Part shown: positions 34,899 through 43,298 of the stretch, piece after piece
Position numbering within the stretch: the first letter of the stretch is position 1
Layout of the letters: each line of letters begins with the position of its first letter
Origin: an uncultured Proteiniphilum sp.
GTDB lineage: Bacteria > Bacteroidota > Bacteroidia > Bacteroidales > Dysgonomonadaceae
Direction: 5' to 3'
Assembly (NCBI GenBank): GCA_927407015.1
Contig: CAKMJT010000003.1
Coordinates: forward strand, 1-55,099
DNA: 55,099 bases
Position numbers and translations under genes: made by a program
Notes under the pieces: model-generated
What the model was told of the DNA's origin: nothing
Databases searched by the model: none
Seen by the model: the letters and a program-made list of their open reading frames with translations, nothing else

Positions 34899-34937
34899 AA
34901 AAATATGTTGTAAAACATATTTTTTGTTGTATCTTTG
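34899..34937 (+). promoter_or_regulatory. Promoter of the 49-codon gene, overlapped by an 11-bp palindrome
   Basis: -33 TTG (34908-34910), 19-bp spacer, -7 TATCTTTG (34930-34937). A perfect inverted repeat, AAAAATATGTT (34899-34909) and AACATATTTTT (34914-34924) with a 4-nt centre, covers the -33 and the spacer, as an operator would. Confidence 0.6.
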
Positions 34938-34948
34938 TATCGATTTAA

Positions 34949-34999
34949 ATGGCAAGCGAGTTATTTGAAATCGTTTTTAGGTTATTATTTACACACTGA
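34949..34999 (+). CDS. Possible 16-residue leader peptide
   Basis: An ATG 11 bp after the -7 box opens a 16-codon frame (MASELFEIVFRLLFTH) ending in TGA at 34999. It has no clear ribosome site and may be chance. Confidence 0.2.
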   Translation: MASELFEIVFRLLFTH

Positions 35000-35054
35000 A
35001 AAGGCTTCTTATAGACGGTTGCCGATAATCATAACCCATTAAAAGGAATATATT

Positions 35055-35204
35055 ATGGATATCAAAAACCTGACAAGCAACGAAATTCTCGCACAGATAA
35101 AGTATCTGGAGCAGAATATTTCAAATGGGTCTGCCACATACCGTACCAATAGACTGAACAGACTCAGGACATTGAGAGCTGGTTTGCACCGGTTGGCAAG
35201 CTAA
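35055..35204 (+). CDS. Small basic protein, 49 residues
   Basis: ATG at 35055 with AAAAGGA just upstream; 49 codons to TAA at 35204. The product begins MDIKNLTSNEILAQIKYLEQ and ends with an arginine-rich amphipathic helix (TNRLNRLRTLRAGLHRLAS). It has no signal peptide or membrane segment. It sits between its own promoter (34899-34937) and two hairpin terminators, a layout that makes a real transcript likely. I do not recognise a family; the basic helix could bind nucleic acid, or the RNA itself could be the product. Confidence 0.6.
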   Translation: MDIKNLTSNEILAQIKYLEQNISNGSATYRTNRLNRLRTLRAGLHRLAS

Positions 35205-35228
35205 CGGATACAACAGGACTCATTTCTT

Positions 35229-35264
35229 AAGCTGAGTGATCTAAATGGGATCACGGAAGCTTTT
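35229..35264 (+). terminator. Terminator of the 49-codon gene
   Basis: AAGCT and GTGATC pair with GATCAC and AGCTT across small bulges and a 7-nt loop, then TTTT. Confidence 0.6.
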
Positions 35265-35299
35265 ACTTTTAAATAGTTTTGAAAATTAAATATAGGATG

Positions 35300-35327
35300 A
35301 AAGCTGCCCTTCCGGCAGCTTTTTTTT
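35300..35327 (+). terminator. Second, stronger terminator
   Basis: AAAGCTGCC / GGCAGCTTT with a 5-nt loop, then T residues to 35327. It may insulate the aminotransferase gene. Confidence 0.88.
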
Positions 35328-35393
35328 GCGGTTTTCAGGTTGAAAAATTTGACCAAATTTCAACTGATTGTGCTTTAAAATGTGATTTTTATC

Positions 35394-35401
35394 TATCTTT
35401 G
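35394..35401 (+). promoter_or_regulatory. -7 box of the aminotransferase gene
   Basis: TATCTTTG, 32 bp before the ATG; the nearest TTG is 23 bp upstream, longer than usual. Confidence 0.45.
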
Positions 35402-35433
35402 TGTAGTTATCTAACAAAAAGAACTTTTTAAAT

Positions 35434-36627
35434 ATGGATTTATTATCTTCCAGGTTGACTGCCTTATCGCCATCAGAAACGTTCGCGATGGCTCAGAAGA
35501 GTAACGAGCTCAAAGCTCAGGGATTTGATGTAATTAACATGAGTGTGGGTGAGCCCGATTTCACCACTCCTGAACACATAAAGCAGGCGGCAAAGAAAGC
35601 GATTGACGATAATTTTTCATTCTATTCTCCAGTGGCGGGATTTCCCGATTTGAAGAAAGCGGTGTGTGAGAAGCTGAAAAACGAAAACGGGCTGGAATAT
35701 ACCCCTGCACAAATCGTTGTTTCCGGAGGTGCGAAGCAGTCGCTTTGCAACGTGATTCTCTCGATCATCGATAAAGAGGAAGAAGTCATTATCCCCGCTC
35801 CCTACTGGGTGAGTTATCCGGAAATGGTGAAGCTGGCGGAAGGTAAATCGGTATTCGTCTATGCGGGCATAGACCAGGATTTCAAAATTAAGCCGCAGCA
35901 ATTGGAGGATGCCATTACCCCCCAAACCAAAGCCCTCATCCTTTGTTCCCCGTCGAATCCGACGGGTAGTGTTTACACCAGGGAGGAGCTGCAAGCGTTG
36001 GCTCTCGTCCTGGGAAAACATAAACAGGTCTATGTGATCGCTGATGAGATCTACGAACATATCAACTATATCGGTCATCATGAGTCGATAGCGCAATTCG
36101 ACAACATCCGTGACCGTGTGATCGTTGTTAACGGCGTTTCAAAAGGATACGCCATGACCGGATGGCGCATTGGCTGGATCGCTGCTCCGCAGTGGATCGC
36201 CTCAGCCTGCAGCATGTTGCAGGGACAGTATACGTCGGGCCCGTCATCCATATCACAGAAAGCTGCTGTAGCAGCGTATACCGGCGATCAGGCCTGTGTA
36301 GGTGAGATGAGATCAGCATTTGAGAGAAGAAAGAACCTGATTGTGGAGTTGCTGAGCCAGATATCCGGATTAAATGTGAACACTCCTACGGGCGCGTTTT
36401 ATATCTTCCCCGAGTGCAAAAGCTATCTGGGGAAATCGTACAACGGCAAGCAGATAGAAACGGCTACCGACCTGGCGATGTACCTCCTGAGTGAAGCCCA
36501 TGTGGCTTGCGTCGGGGGGGATGCTTTCGGTGCGCCCGGATGTATCCGGTTATCATATGCCACCTCCGATGAGAACATCACGAAAGCTGTCTCGCGCATC
36601 AAAGTAGCACTGGAGAAGCTCGCTTAA
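35434..36627 (+). CDS. Class I pyridoxal-phosphate aminotransferase (aspartate aminotransferase-like)
   Basis: Transfers an amino group, most likely between aspartate and 2-oxoglutarate, with pyridoxal phosphate. The 397-residue product has MSVGEPDFTTPEH, the cofactor-binding SGGAKQSL, the ring-stacking tyrosine in PAPYWVSYPEMV, SPSNPTGSVY, ADEIYEH, and the Schiff-base lysine in GVSKGYAMTGWRIGW near residue 235. It ends with the substrate arginine in CIRLSYATSDENI. It resembles the thermostable subgroup I-gamma type; some members accept other amino acids, so the exact substrate is inferred. Confidence 0.93.
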   Translation: MDLLSSRLTALSPSETFAMAQKSNELKAQGFDVINMSVGEPDFTTPEHIKQAAKKAIDDNFSFYSPVAGFPDLKKAVCEKLKNENGLEYTPAQIVVSGGAKQSLCNVILSIIDKEEEVIIPAPYWVSYPEMVKLAEGKSVFVYAGIDQDFKIKPQQLEDAITPQTKALILCSPSNPTGSVYTREELQALALVLGKHKQVYVIADEIYEHINYIGHHESIAQFDNIRDRVIVVNGVSKGYAMTGWRIGWIAAPQWIASACSMLQGQYTSGPSSISQKAAVAAYTGDQACVGEMRSAFERRKNLIVELLSQISGLNVNTPTGAFYIFPECKSYLGKSYNGKQIETATDLAMYLLSEAHVACVGGDAFGAPGCIRLSYATSDENITKAVSRIKVALEKLA

Positions 36628-36650
36628 ACGATCCACAACGGATGAAACAC

Positions 36651-36681
36651 ATAACCCGGTTCACTTGTCGAACCGGGTTAT
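36651..36681. terminator. Hairpin between convergent genes
   Basis: Perfect 12-bp stem ATAACCCGGTTC / GAACCGGGTTAT with a 7-nt loop, 24 bp after the aminotransferase stop. There is no T run on either side, so it may stop or stabilise transcripts. Confidence 0.6.
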
Positions 36682-36742
36682 CTGTTTGGTGCAGGATGAT
36701 TGTATCGAATCGGTCAACCCATTATAACTGAAAAAGCAGTGT

Positions 36743-37612
36743 TTATAGTTTCGCCTTTATCGCTACCGGAAAATGATCCGACGGGAATCGACCGTCATGC
36801 ATGTCGTTAATCACGCCGTATTTCTTCACCGTTACATCCGGTGTAACCCAGATATAATCGATCCGGTCTTTCATCGGGGCATCCGGTTTAAACGAGTTAA
36901 ATGTGCCGGTAGTGCCGTAGGGAGGCCGTTTTGTAATCAGATAAGAGTCTTTTAGCAAACCTGAATGGTAGATGGTCTGGATAGGTTCTGAGTCGGGTGC
37001 GGCATTGAAGTCACCCGTGACGAACACCGTCCTTTTTCCCGCAATGCTATCGATCTTCGCGAGAAGTAACAGGGATGAGTTTTTACGGGCTATCTTACCC
37101 TGGTGGTCGTAGTGAGCGTTGAAGACGAAGAACACTTTCCCCGAATGACGATCCCTGAACTTAGCCCATGAACAGATGCGGTTGCAGCAGGTGGCATCCC
37201 ATCCCTTGCCCGGTACATCGGGTGTCTCGGAAAACCAGAAATCACCCTTGTCAACAACCTTCAGTCGCTTTTTGTTGTAGAGGATGGCCGAATGTTCACC
37301 GGCAAACCTGCCGTCATCCCTGCCTCCGCCCACATAGGCGTAATCACCCACTGCCAGTATATCGTCGAGTTGATGTTTAAAGCCTTCCTGCGTGCCGATG
37401 ATATCCAGTTCATAAAAACGGATCAGGCTGTTCACCATATCTTTTCTGTTGGGCCAGGCATTTTCGCCGTCGCTTTGGGTGTCCATCCTCAAGTTGAAGG
37501 TGGCTACGTTGAGAGTTGTCGCTTTTTTGTCTTGTGCCATGAGGGAAGTGACAGAGAGTAACACAAGGCATATCCAGGTAATTGTTTTTTTCATATTGTT
37601 TTTCGTTATCAT
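36743..37612 (-). CDS. Exported endonuclease/exonuclease/phosphatase-fold protein (first of a pair)
   Basis: A metal-dependent phosphoesterase fold shared by DNase I, exonuclease III and sphingomyelinases. Active-site blocks: VATFNLRM, DIIGTQEGF (catalytic Glu), FNAHYDHQGK, VTGDFNAAPDSEP, KDRIDYIWV and SDHFPVAI. A signal peptide is present (MKKTITWICLVLLSVTSLMA, cleavage before QDKK). The ATG at 37612 overlaps the stop of the upstream gene as ATGA, which suggests coupling; the ATG at 37594 gives a more usual signal peptide. Substrate unknown. Confidence 0.88.
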   Translation of the reverse strand: MITKNNMKKTITWICLVLLSVTSLMAQDKKATTLNVATFNLRMDTQSDGENAWPNRKDMVNSLIRFYELDIIGTQEGFKHQLDDILAVGDYAYVGGGRDDGRFAGEHSAILYNKKRLKVVDKGDFWFSETPDVPGKGWDATCCNRICSWAKFRDRHSGKVFFVFNAHYDHQGKIARKNSSLLLLAKIDSIAGKRTVFVTGDFNAAPDSEPIQTIYHSGLLKDSYLITKRPPYGTTGTFNSFKPDAPMKDRIDYIWVTPDVTVKKYGVINDMHDGRFPSDHFPVAIKAKL

Positions 37613-38415
37613 TGATTATTTTTCTGGTTTTGTATTAAAACAGTCACCCATACGGGAAGGTGGTCAGAAGCCACAGGTTCATTTTCCACTTTTGTATCAA
37701 TCGTTTTCACTGAAAAGAGAGGATTGTTCCTCATCAGCACATAATCGATGCAACGGGTGGGATTCGTCACCGGAATGGTTGGCAGTGTGGTGTCATTCAG
37801 AATGGTCCATTCTTTCGACAGTCTTCCTATTTCTTCCGATGCAGGCACTGCATTCAGGTCACCTGCCAGAAAGACGGGTTTGGCGGTGAAGCCATGAAGC
37901 CGGTTGTTGATTATCTCGGCCGATGCAAGCCGGTCGGGTTGTCTTAACGACCAGTGCGTACTGCCTATCACATACTCCGGTAACTCCACCATCAGCAGAC
38001 TTCGTTTTTCTTCACTGCCGGGGAGGGACACGGTTTCTTTCCTTATGGGCTTTTCCTTTGTCAGAACGCCCACGCCATAACCCCCTCCCTGATAATTGAT
38101 GGATTTGCTGTAGGAGGCATACATTCCTGTGCGCCTGGCCAGTTCTTCCAGCACGACGGCACCGTTGCTTCGCACCGTGGCGCTGTCCAGTTCCTGGATG
38201 GCAACACAATCGGCATTGATGCGTTTGATCACCTGGGCTACCCGGTCGTAGTCGGTCATCTCGTCCATACCCCGTGCATTCCGTACGTTGTAGGATAGTA
38301 TCTTAATCCCGCGGCTGTCAGGCTTGTTTACCCTGTTTCCGGAAGCTTTACAGCCCGGCAATCCCCATGAAAAGAGAGCGATAAGTAAATATAACAGTAC
38401 AGACTTGTTTCTCAT
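37609..38415 (-). CDS. Lipoprotein with endonuclease/exonuclease/phosphatase fold (second of the pair)
   Basis: A 268-residue lipoprotein paralogous in fold to the next gene. Signal MRNKSVLLYLLIALFSWGLPGC, acylated Cys22. Active-site blocks: ILSYNVRNARGM, CVAIQELD, VIGSTHWSL, FLAGDLNAVP, RCIDYVLM and SDHLPVWV. The start at 38415 is used because a full promoter lies at 38443-38474; an ATG-like frame extension to 38445 would start inside it. Tandem exported enzymes of this fold are often found with phosphate or glycan scavenging, but nothing here fixes the substrate. Confidence 0.87.
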   Translation of the reverse strand: MRNKSVLLYLLIALFSWGLPGCKASGNRVNKPDSRGIKILSYNVRNARGMDEMTDYDRVAQVIKRINADCVAIQELDSATVRSNGAVVLEELARRTGMYASYSKSINYQGGGYGVGVLTKEKPIRKETVSLPGSEEKRSLLMVELPEYVIGSTHWSLRQPDRLASAEIINNRLHGFTAKPVFLAGDLNAVPASEEIGRLSKEWTILNDTTLPTIPVTNPTRCIDYVLMRNNPLFSVKTIDTKVENEPVASDHLPVWVTVLIQNQKNNQ

Positions 38416-38442
38416 ATACCCGATTGTTGATGGATGGCAGAT

Positions 38443-38474
38443 CAAAAATAGCGTATTTCCTCCAGACAGGCAAA
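38443..38474 (-). promoter_or_regulatory. Promoter of the tandem EEP-fold genes
   Basis: Minus strand: -33 TTTG (38474-38471), 20-bp spacer, -7 TATTTTTG (38450-38443), ending 28 bp before the ATG at 38415. Confidence 0.6.
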
Positions 38475-38545
38475 TGAGCCTGTTGAAAAGAGGGTTACTT
38501 TTTTGTTTCGGGTATCCACTGATCTCTAAATGGCTTTTTTTTCAA

Positions 38546-38575
38546 TTGCCATTTCTCAATTTATTACTACCTTTG
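38546..38575 (+). promoter_or_regulatory. Promoter of ileS
   Basis: -33 TTG (38546-38548), 19-bp spacer, -7 TACCTTTG (38568-38575), then GCATCT; 35 bp before the ATG. Confidence 0.65.
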
Positions 38576-38610
38576 CATCTTAATTTTCGTATGGTATAAA
38601 TTCACTGATA

Positions 38611-41600
38611 ATGAGTAAAAAATTTCCGGAATACAATCAGTTGAATCTCTCAGAAGTAAACAAGCAGATGTTGAAAGAGTGGGATGAAAAGGAAGTATTC
38701 AAGAAAAGTCTGGAAACACGGAAGGGGCATCCCCAGTTTGTGTTCTATGAAGGGCCACCCTCTGCCAACGGGATGCCGGGTATTCATCATGTGATTGCAC
38801 GATCCATCAAAGATATCTTCTGTCGTTACAAGACCATGAAAGGTTTTCTGGTCAACCGGAAAGCAGGTTGGGATACCCACGGTCTGCCCGTTGAACTGGG
38901 TGTGGAGAAGTCACTGGGGATTACCAAGGAAGATATCGGCAAGAAGATATCGGTAGAGGAGTACAATGCAGCGTGCCGTACCGAAGTGATGAAATATACC
39001 AAAGAGTGGGAAGAACTCACCCGGAAAATGGGTTACTGGGTTGATATGAGTGAACCCTATATCACCTATGATAACCGTTATATCGAAACCCTCTGGTACT
39101 TGCTCAAAGAGTTGTACAAGAATGGCTATCTCTACAAGGGATATACCATACAACCTTACTCTCCGGCAGCCGGTACGGGATTGAGCACGCATGAGCTCAA
39201 CCAGCCCGGGTGCTATCGCGATGTAAAGGATACCACCTGCACGGCACAGTTTCTGATAAGGGATCCCCAGCCGGAGTGGAAGGAGTTTGGAGAACCCTTC
39301 TTCCTTGCCTGGACAACCACCCCCTGGACGTTACCATCGAATGTGTTGCTGGCCGTGGGAAAAAATATCGAATATGTAGCGGTACAGACTTTCAATCAAT
39401 ATACCGGCCTGCCGATGACGGCTGTGCTCGCCAGAAATCTGGTGAACCTCTATTTCCCGGCAAAAAACGAATCATTGTCGTTTGATGACTATAAACCGGG
39501 TGACAAGAACATACCCTTCCGTGTGATCGGAAAAGTGTGGAAAGGCTCCGAACTGGCCGGAACAGGTTATGAACAACTGATACCCTGGGTAAAAGTGGCG
39601 GATAATGCCTTTAAGGTGGTTACCGGTGATTTTGTCACTACCGAAGACGGGACGGGTATTGTCCATATAGCACCCACGTTTGGTGCAGACGATGCGAAAG
39701 TGGGGAAGGAGAACGATGTGCCGGGTCTGACCCTGACCGACAGAGAGGGTAATCTGCGTCCGATGGTGGACTTAACCGGTAAATTTTTCCGGCTGGAAGA
39801 GCTTGACCCCGTGTTTGTGGAAAACAATATGAATGCAGCATTGTATGCTGAATTTGCAGGCAGATATGTGAAGAATGCCTATGATGATTCTCTCACGGAA
39901 GACGATGCAACACTTGATGTTGACTTGTCGGTGATGCTGAAACAGCAAAACCGGGCTTTCCGCATAGAAAAACAAGTACACAACTATCCGCATTGCTGGC
40001 GTACCGATAAACCGGTTCTGTACTATCCGCTGGATAGCTGGTTCATCCGCTCCACAGCGTGTCGTGATACAATGATTGAACTCAACAACAGTATTAACTG
40101 GAAACCTCAGTCTACCGGAACAGGCCGTTTCGGAAAGTGGCTGGAGAACCTGCAGGACTGGAACCTGAGCCGCAGCCGCTACTGGGGCACACCGCTGCCT
40201 ATATGGCGCACGGAAGACGGAAAAGAAGAGAAATGTATCGGTTCCGTAAAGGAACTGTACGATGAGATGCAGAAAGCCCTGGATGCCGGTATGATGATGG
40301 AGCTTCCGTGGAAGGGACTTGATTTGGATGAATACAAGGAACTGGATTACGGGCAGATTGATTTACACCGCCCTTATGTGGACAACATAGTGCTCGTTTC
40401 CGACAGTGGTAAGCCGATGAAACGGGAACTCGATCTGATTGATGTCTGGTTCGACAGCGGGGCGATGCCTTTTGCACAGGTTTTTTATCCCCATATTTCT
40501 GAAGAGGAGTTCCAGAAAGTGTACCCGGCCGATTTCATCGCAGAGGGAGTGGATCAGACACGCGGATGGTTCTACACCCTGCATGCCATTTCCTCGATGG
40601 TGAAAGGTAGCGTGGCATTCAAAAATGTCGTTTCCAACGGGTTGGTACTCGATAAGAACGGCAACAAGATGTCCAAACGGTTAGGAAATGCTGTGGATCC
40701 CTTCGAGACAATCGAAAAACACGGCTCCGATCCGTTGCGCTGGTACATGATCACCAATGCATCGCCGTGGGACAACCTCAAATTCGATATGGAAGGGGTG
40801 GAAGAGGCCCGTCGCAAGTTCTTCGGGACACTCTACAACACCTATTCCTTCTTTGTCCTGTATGCCAACGTGGACGATTTCCGTGACCAGTATCCGCAGA
40901 TTGCCGTAGAGAAACGGCCTGAGATAGACCGCTGGATCATTTCGCTGCTGAACTCGCTGGTGGAAGAGGTAGATCAGGGTTACAATGCTTACGAGCCCAC
41001 TAAAGCCGGACGCGCTATTGCCGATTTTGTGAACGACAATCTCAGCAACTGGTACGTGCGCCTGAATCGTAAACGTTTCTGGGGAGGGACCATGACCGAC
41101 GACAAACTATCGGCCTACCAGACACTCTATCAGTGTCTGGTGACAGTCGCAAAACTGATGGCGCCCATAGCCCCGTTTTATGCCGACCGGTTGTACCTCG
41201 ATTTAACTTCCGTCACCGGAAGTGAGCACTTTGCGTCGGTTCATCTGGCTGATTTCCCGTTACCGACCGAAGCACTCATCGACAAAACCCTCGAAGAACA
41301 AATGTTTCTGGCACAATCCGCATCGTCCATCGTGCTGGCGCTGCGCAGAAAGGTAAACATCAAAGTACGTCAGCCGCTTTCCAGGATGATGATCCCGGTA
41401 GTGGATGAGGAACAAAAGAAGAATATCCAGGCTGTTGAGTCGCTCATCCTCACTGAAGTGAACGTGAAGGAGCTTAAATTTGTGGATTCGGCCAATGAAA
41501 TGCTGGTAAAGCGGGTGAAGCCCGATTTTAAAAAGCTGGGCCCCCGTTATGGGAAGATCATGAAGCAGCTTGCGCTCCGTATCCAGGAAATGCAGAAGAA

Positions 41601-42039
41601 TGAAATCAATGAGCTGGAGAGCATGGGATCAGTCAGCATGGTCGTCGACGGATTAACAGCGGTGATTACGCTGGATGATGTAGAGATCATCTCTGAGGAT
41701 ATTCCCGGCTGGCTGGTTGCCAATGAAGGCCGTTTGACGGTGGCACTCGATATCACGCTTACCGGTGAGCTGCAGAAAGAAGGTATCGCCCGTGAGCTGG
41801 TGAACAGGATCCAGAATCTGCGCAAGGCGAAGGATTTTGATATTACTGACCGCATCATCATCAGGCTTTCTTCACATCCTCTTTTTGATGAGGCTGTGAA
41901 CGACTATGCCGGCTACATTAAAAATCAGGTTCTTGCCGATGAGTTAACCATTGAGGACAATTTGTTTGCCGATGAGATTGAAATTGACGATCAGCTGTTG
42001 ACGATCAGCATAGATAAAAAACAGTTGAGAATTATTTGA
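38611..42039 (+). CDS. ileS: Isoleucyl-tRNA synthetase, eukaryote-like type
   Basis: Charges tRNA-Ile with isoleucine and edits valine. The 1142 residues are about 200 longer than the E. coli enzyme. The HIGH motif appears as GMPGIHHV near residue 50 and KMSKR lies near 686 (KNGNKMSKRLGN). The editing domain has AWTTTPWTLPSN and DDAKVGKENDVPG-type loops, and EGVDQTRGWFYTLH precedes KMSKR. This form belongs to the second bacterial IleS class, related to eukaryotic enzymes, which in other bacteria goes with mupirocin tolerance; that last point is general knowledge, not shown here. It heads the block with the DksA-like gene, lspA and the DUF4296 gene. Confidence 0.97.
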   Translation: MSKKFPEYNQLNLSEVNKQMLKEWDEKEVFKKSLETRKGHPQFVFYEGPPSANGMPGIHHVIARSIKDIFCRYKTMKGFLVNRKAGWDTHGLPVELGVEKSLGITKEDIGKKISVEEYNAACRTEVMKYTKEWEELTRKMGYWVDMSEPYITYDNRYIETLWYLLKELYKNGYLYKGYTIQPYSPAAGTGLSTHELNQPGCYRDVKDTTCTAQFLIRDPQPEWKEFGEPFFLAWTTTPWTLPSNVLLAVGKNIEYVAVQTFNQYTGLPMTAVLARNLVNLYFPAKNESLSFDDYKPGDKNIPFRVIGKVWKGSELAGTGYEQLIPWVKVADNAFKVVTGDFVTTEDGTGIVHIAPTFGADDAKVGKENDVPGLTLTDREGNLRPMVDLTGKFFRLEELDPVFVENNMNAALYAEFAGRYVKNAYDDSLTEDDATLDVDLSVMLKQQNRAFRIEKQVHNYPHCWRTDKPVLYYPLDSWFIRSTACRDTMIELNNSINWKPQSTGTGRFGKWLENLQDWNLSRSRYWGTPLPIWRTEDGKEEKCIGSVKELYDEMQKALDAGMMMELPWKGLDLDEYKELDYGQIDLHRPYVDNIVLVSDSGKPMKRELDLIDVWFDSGAMPFAQVFYPHISEEEFQKVYPADFIAEGVDQTRGWFYTLHAISSMVKGSVAFKNVVSNGLVLDKNGNKMSKRLGNAVDPFETIEKHGSDPLRWYMITNASPWDNLKFDMEGVEEARRKFFGTLYNTYSFFVLYANVDDFRDQYPQIAVEKRPEIDRWIISLLNSLVEEVDQGYNAYEPTKAGRAIADFVNDNLSNWYVRLNRKRFWGGTMTDDKLSAYQTLYQCLVTVAKLMAPIAPFYADRLYLDLTSVTGSEHFASVHLADFPLPTEALIDKTLEEQMFLAQSASSIVLALRRKVNIKVRQPLSRMMIPVVDEEQKKNIQAVESLILTEVNVKELKFVDSANEMLVKRVKPDFKKLGPRYGKIMKQLALRIQEMQKNEINELESMGSVSMVVDGLTAVITLDDVEIISEDIPGWLVANEGRLTVALDITLTGELQKEGIARELVNRIQNLRKAKDFDITDRIIIRLSSHPLFDEAVNDYAGYIKNQVLADELTIEDNLFADEIEIDDQLLTISIDKKQLRII

Positions 42040-42055
42040 TTTATATGTATCTTTG
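42025..42055 (+). promoter_or_regulatory. Promoter of the DksA-like gene
   Basis: -33 TTG (42025-42027, in the last ileS codons), 20-bp spacer, -7 TATCTTTG (42048-42055). Confidence 0.6.
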
Positions 42056-42147
42056 GACAGGAATTAATCAGTGAACAATATAAAACTCCGGTTGTTGTAA
42101 ATAGACTCTGATGCCAATAAGAGACACAGCCATAAATGTTATTTATT

Positions 42148-42528
42148 ATGAGCGAAAAGACGAGATATTCAGATGAGGAATTGGAAGAGTTCCGTGCAAT
42201 TATTAACGAGAAATTACAGGTAGCCCGACAGGAGTACGAGAATTATCGGGCTGCAGTGACCAATACCGATGGTAATGACACGGTAGATACATCTCCCACC
42301 TATAAAGTGCTGGAAGAGGGCGCATCAACGCTCTCCAAAGAGGAAGCCGGAAGATTGGCGCAACGACAGATGAAATTTATTCAGAATTTGCAGGCAGCGT
42401 TGATACGCATCGAGAACGGAACCTATGGCATCTGCCGCGAAACAGGCAAGCTGATTCCGAAAGAGCGTCTGCGTGCTGTGCCCCATGCCACGTTGAGCAT
42501 AGAGGCGAAATCTGCAAAGAAGAAATAA
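42148..42528 (+). CDS. TraR/DksA-family protein with degenerate zinc finger
   Basis: DksA proteins enter the secondary channel of RNA polymerase and tune stringent-response promoters. The 126-residue product starts MSEKTRYSDEELEEFRAIIN at ATG 42148. It has a long coiled coil (about 8-80) with acidic residues near its tip, and the family's C-terminal block YGICRETGKLIPKERLRAVP. Only one of the four zinc cysteines (in GICRETG) remains, so it should not bind zinc in the usual way; this appears common for the Bacteroidales protein at this locus. It lies between ileS and lspA. Confidence 0.88.
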   Translation: MSEKTRYSDEELEEFRAIINEKLQVARQEYENYRAAVTNTDGNDTVDTSPTYKVLEEGASTLSKEEAGRLAQRQMKFIQNLQAALIRIENGTYGICRETGKLIPKERLRAVPHATLSIEAKSAKKK

Positions 42529-42620
42529 CACCCGTCGAATGAAAATTACTGTGGTACCTGCAGATCTGAAGGTGAGGAGTAATGCTTCTTACACAGGAAC
42601 CATGCCCCTAAACGTTATGT

Positions 42621-43298
42621 ATGAAAAATAGCACACAGAAAGGGTGGGTTGCCGTAACAGTCGTTTTTCTGGTTCTGCTCGCCGATCAGGTTTCCAAGAT
42701 ATGGATCAAAACGCATATGGAGTTGTTCGACACCATTGATATTGCAAAATGGTTCCAGATTTATTTTGTGGAAAATAACGGCATGGCCTTCGGCATTGAA
42801 GCCGGGGGAAAACTCTTTCTTTCTCTCTTCCGCCTCGTAGCAGTGATCTTTATCATCGTGTATATCCTGAGGCTGGTGAGGGAGAACTACAAAACCGGTT
42901 TTATTGTTTGTGTGACACTGGTGCTTGCGGGTGCTTCGGGAAATATTATTGACAGTATCTTCTATGGTGTTGTTTTTGAGGCCAGTTATCCCGGGCATGT
43001 GGCCTCCTTTGTCCCTTGGGGTGAAGGATATTCGTCATTGCTCCATGGTAAAGTGGTTGATATGCTCTATTTCCCTTTCCTGAGCGGCACCTACCCTGAC
43101 TGGGTGCCAGTGGTGGGAGGGCAGGAATTTCTCTTCTTTCGGTTTATCTTTAACATTGCCGATTCAGCGATCACGGTGGGGGTTTTCCTGATATTGCTTT
43201 TTTACAGGAAAACATTATCTCACTCCCTGCTCTCCAAAACAGAGCGTGAGAAATTTGAAAAAGAAGAACAAGCAAAGAGAATTACAGGTGAAATATAA
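42621..43298 (+). CDS. lspA: Lipoprotein signal peptidase (signal peptidase II)
   Basis: An inner-membrane aspartyl protease that removes signal peptides from prolipoproteins; the window encodes several of its likely substrates. The 225 residues have four membrane segments and the conserved blocks LLADQVSKIWI, VENNGMAFGI, GNIIDSIFYG and FNIADSAITVG, with the two catalytic aspartates in the last two. An insertion of about 40 residues between the third and fourth blocks (EASYPGHVASF to YPDWVPVV) makes it longer than the E. coli enzyme, as is usual in this phylum. The next gene overlaps its end. Confidence 0.95.
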   Translation: MKNSTQKGWVAVTVVFLVLLADQVSKIWIKTHMELFDTIDIAKWFQIYFVENNGMAFGIEAGGKLFLSLFRLVAVIFIIVYILRLVRENYKTGFIVCVTLVLAGASGNIIDSIFYGVVFEASYPGHVASFVPWGEGYSSLLHGKVVDMLYFPFLSGTYPDWVPVVGGQEFLFFRFIFNIADSAITVGVFLILLFYRKTLSHSLLSKTEREKFEKEEQAKRITGEI

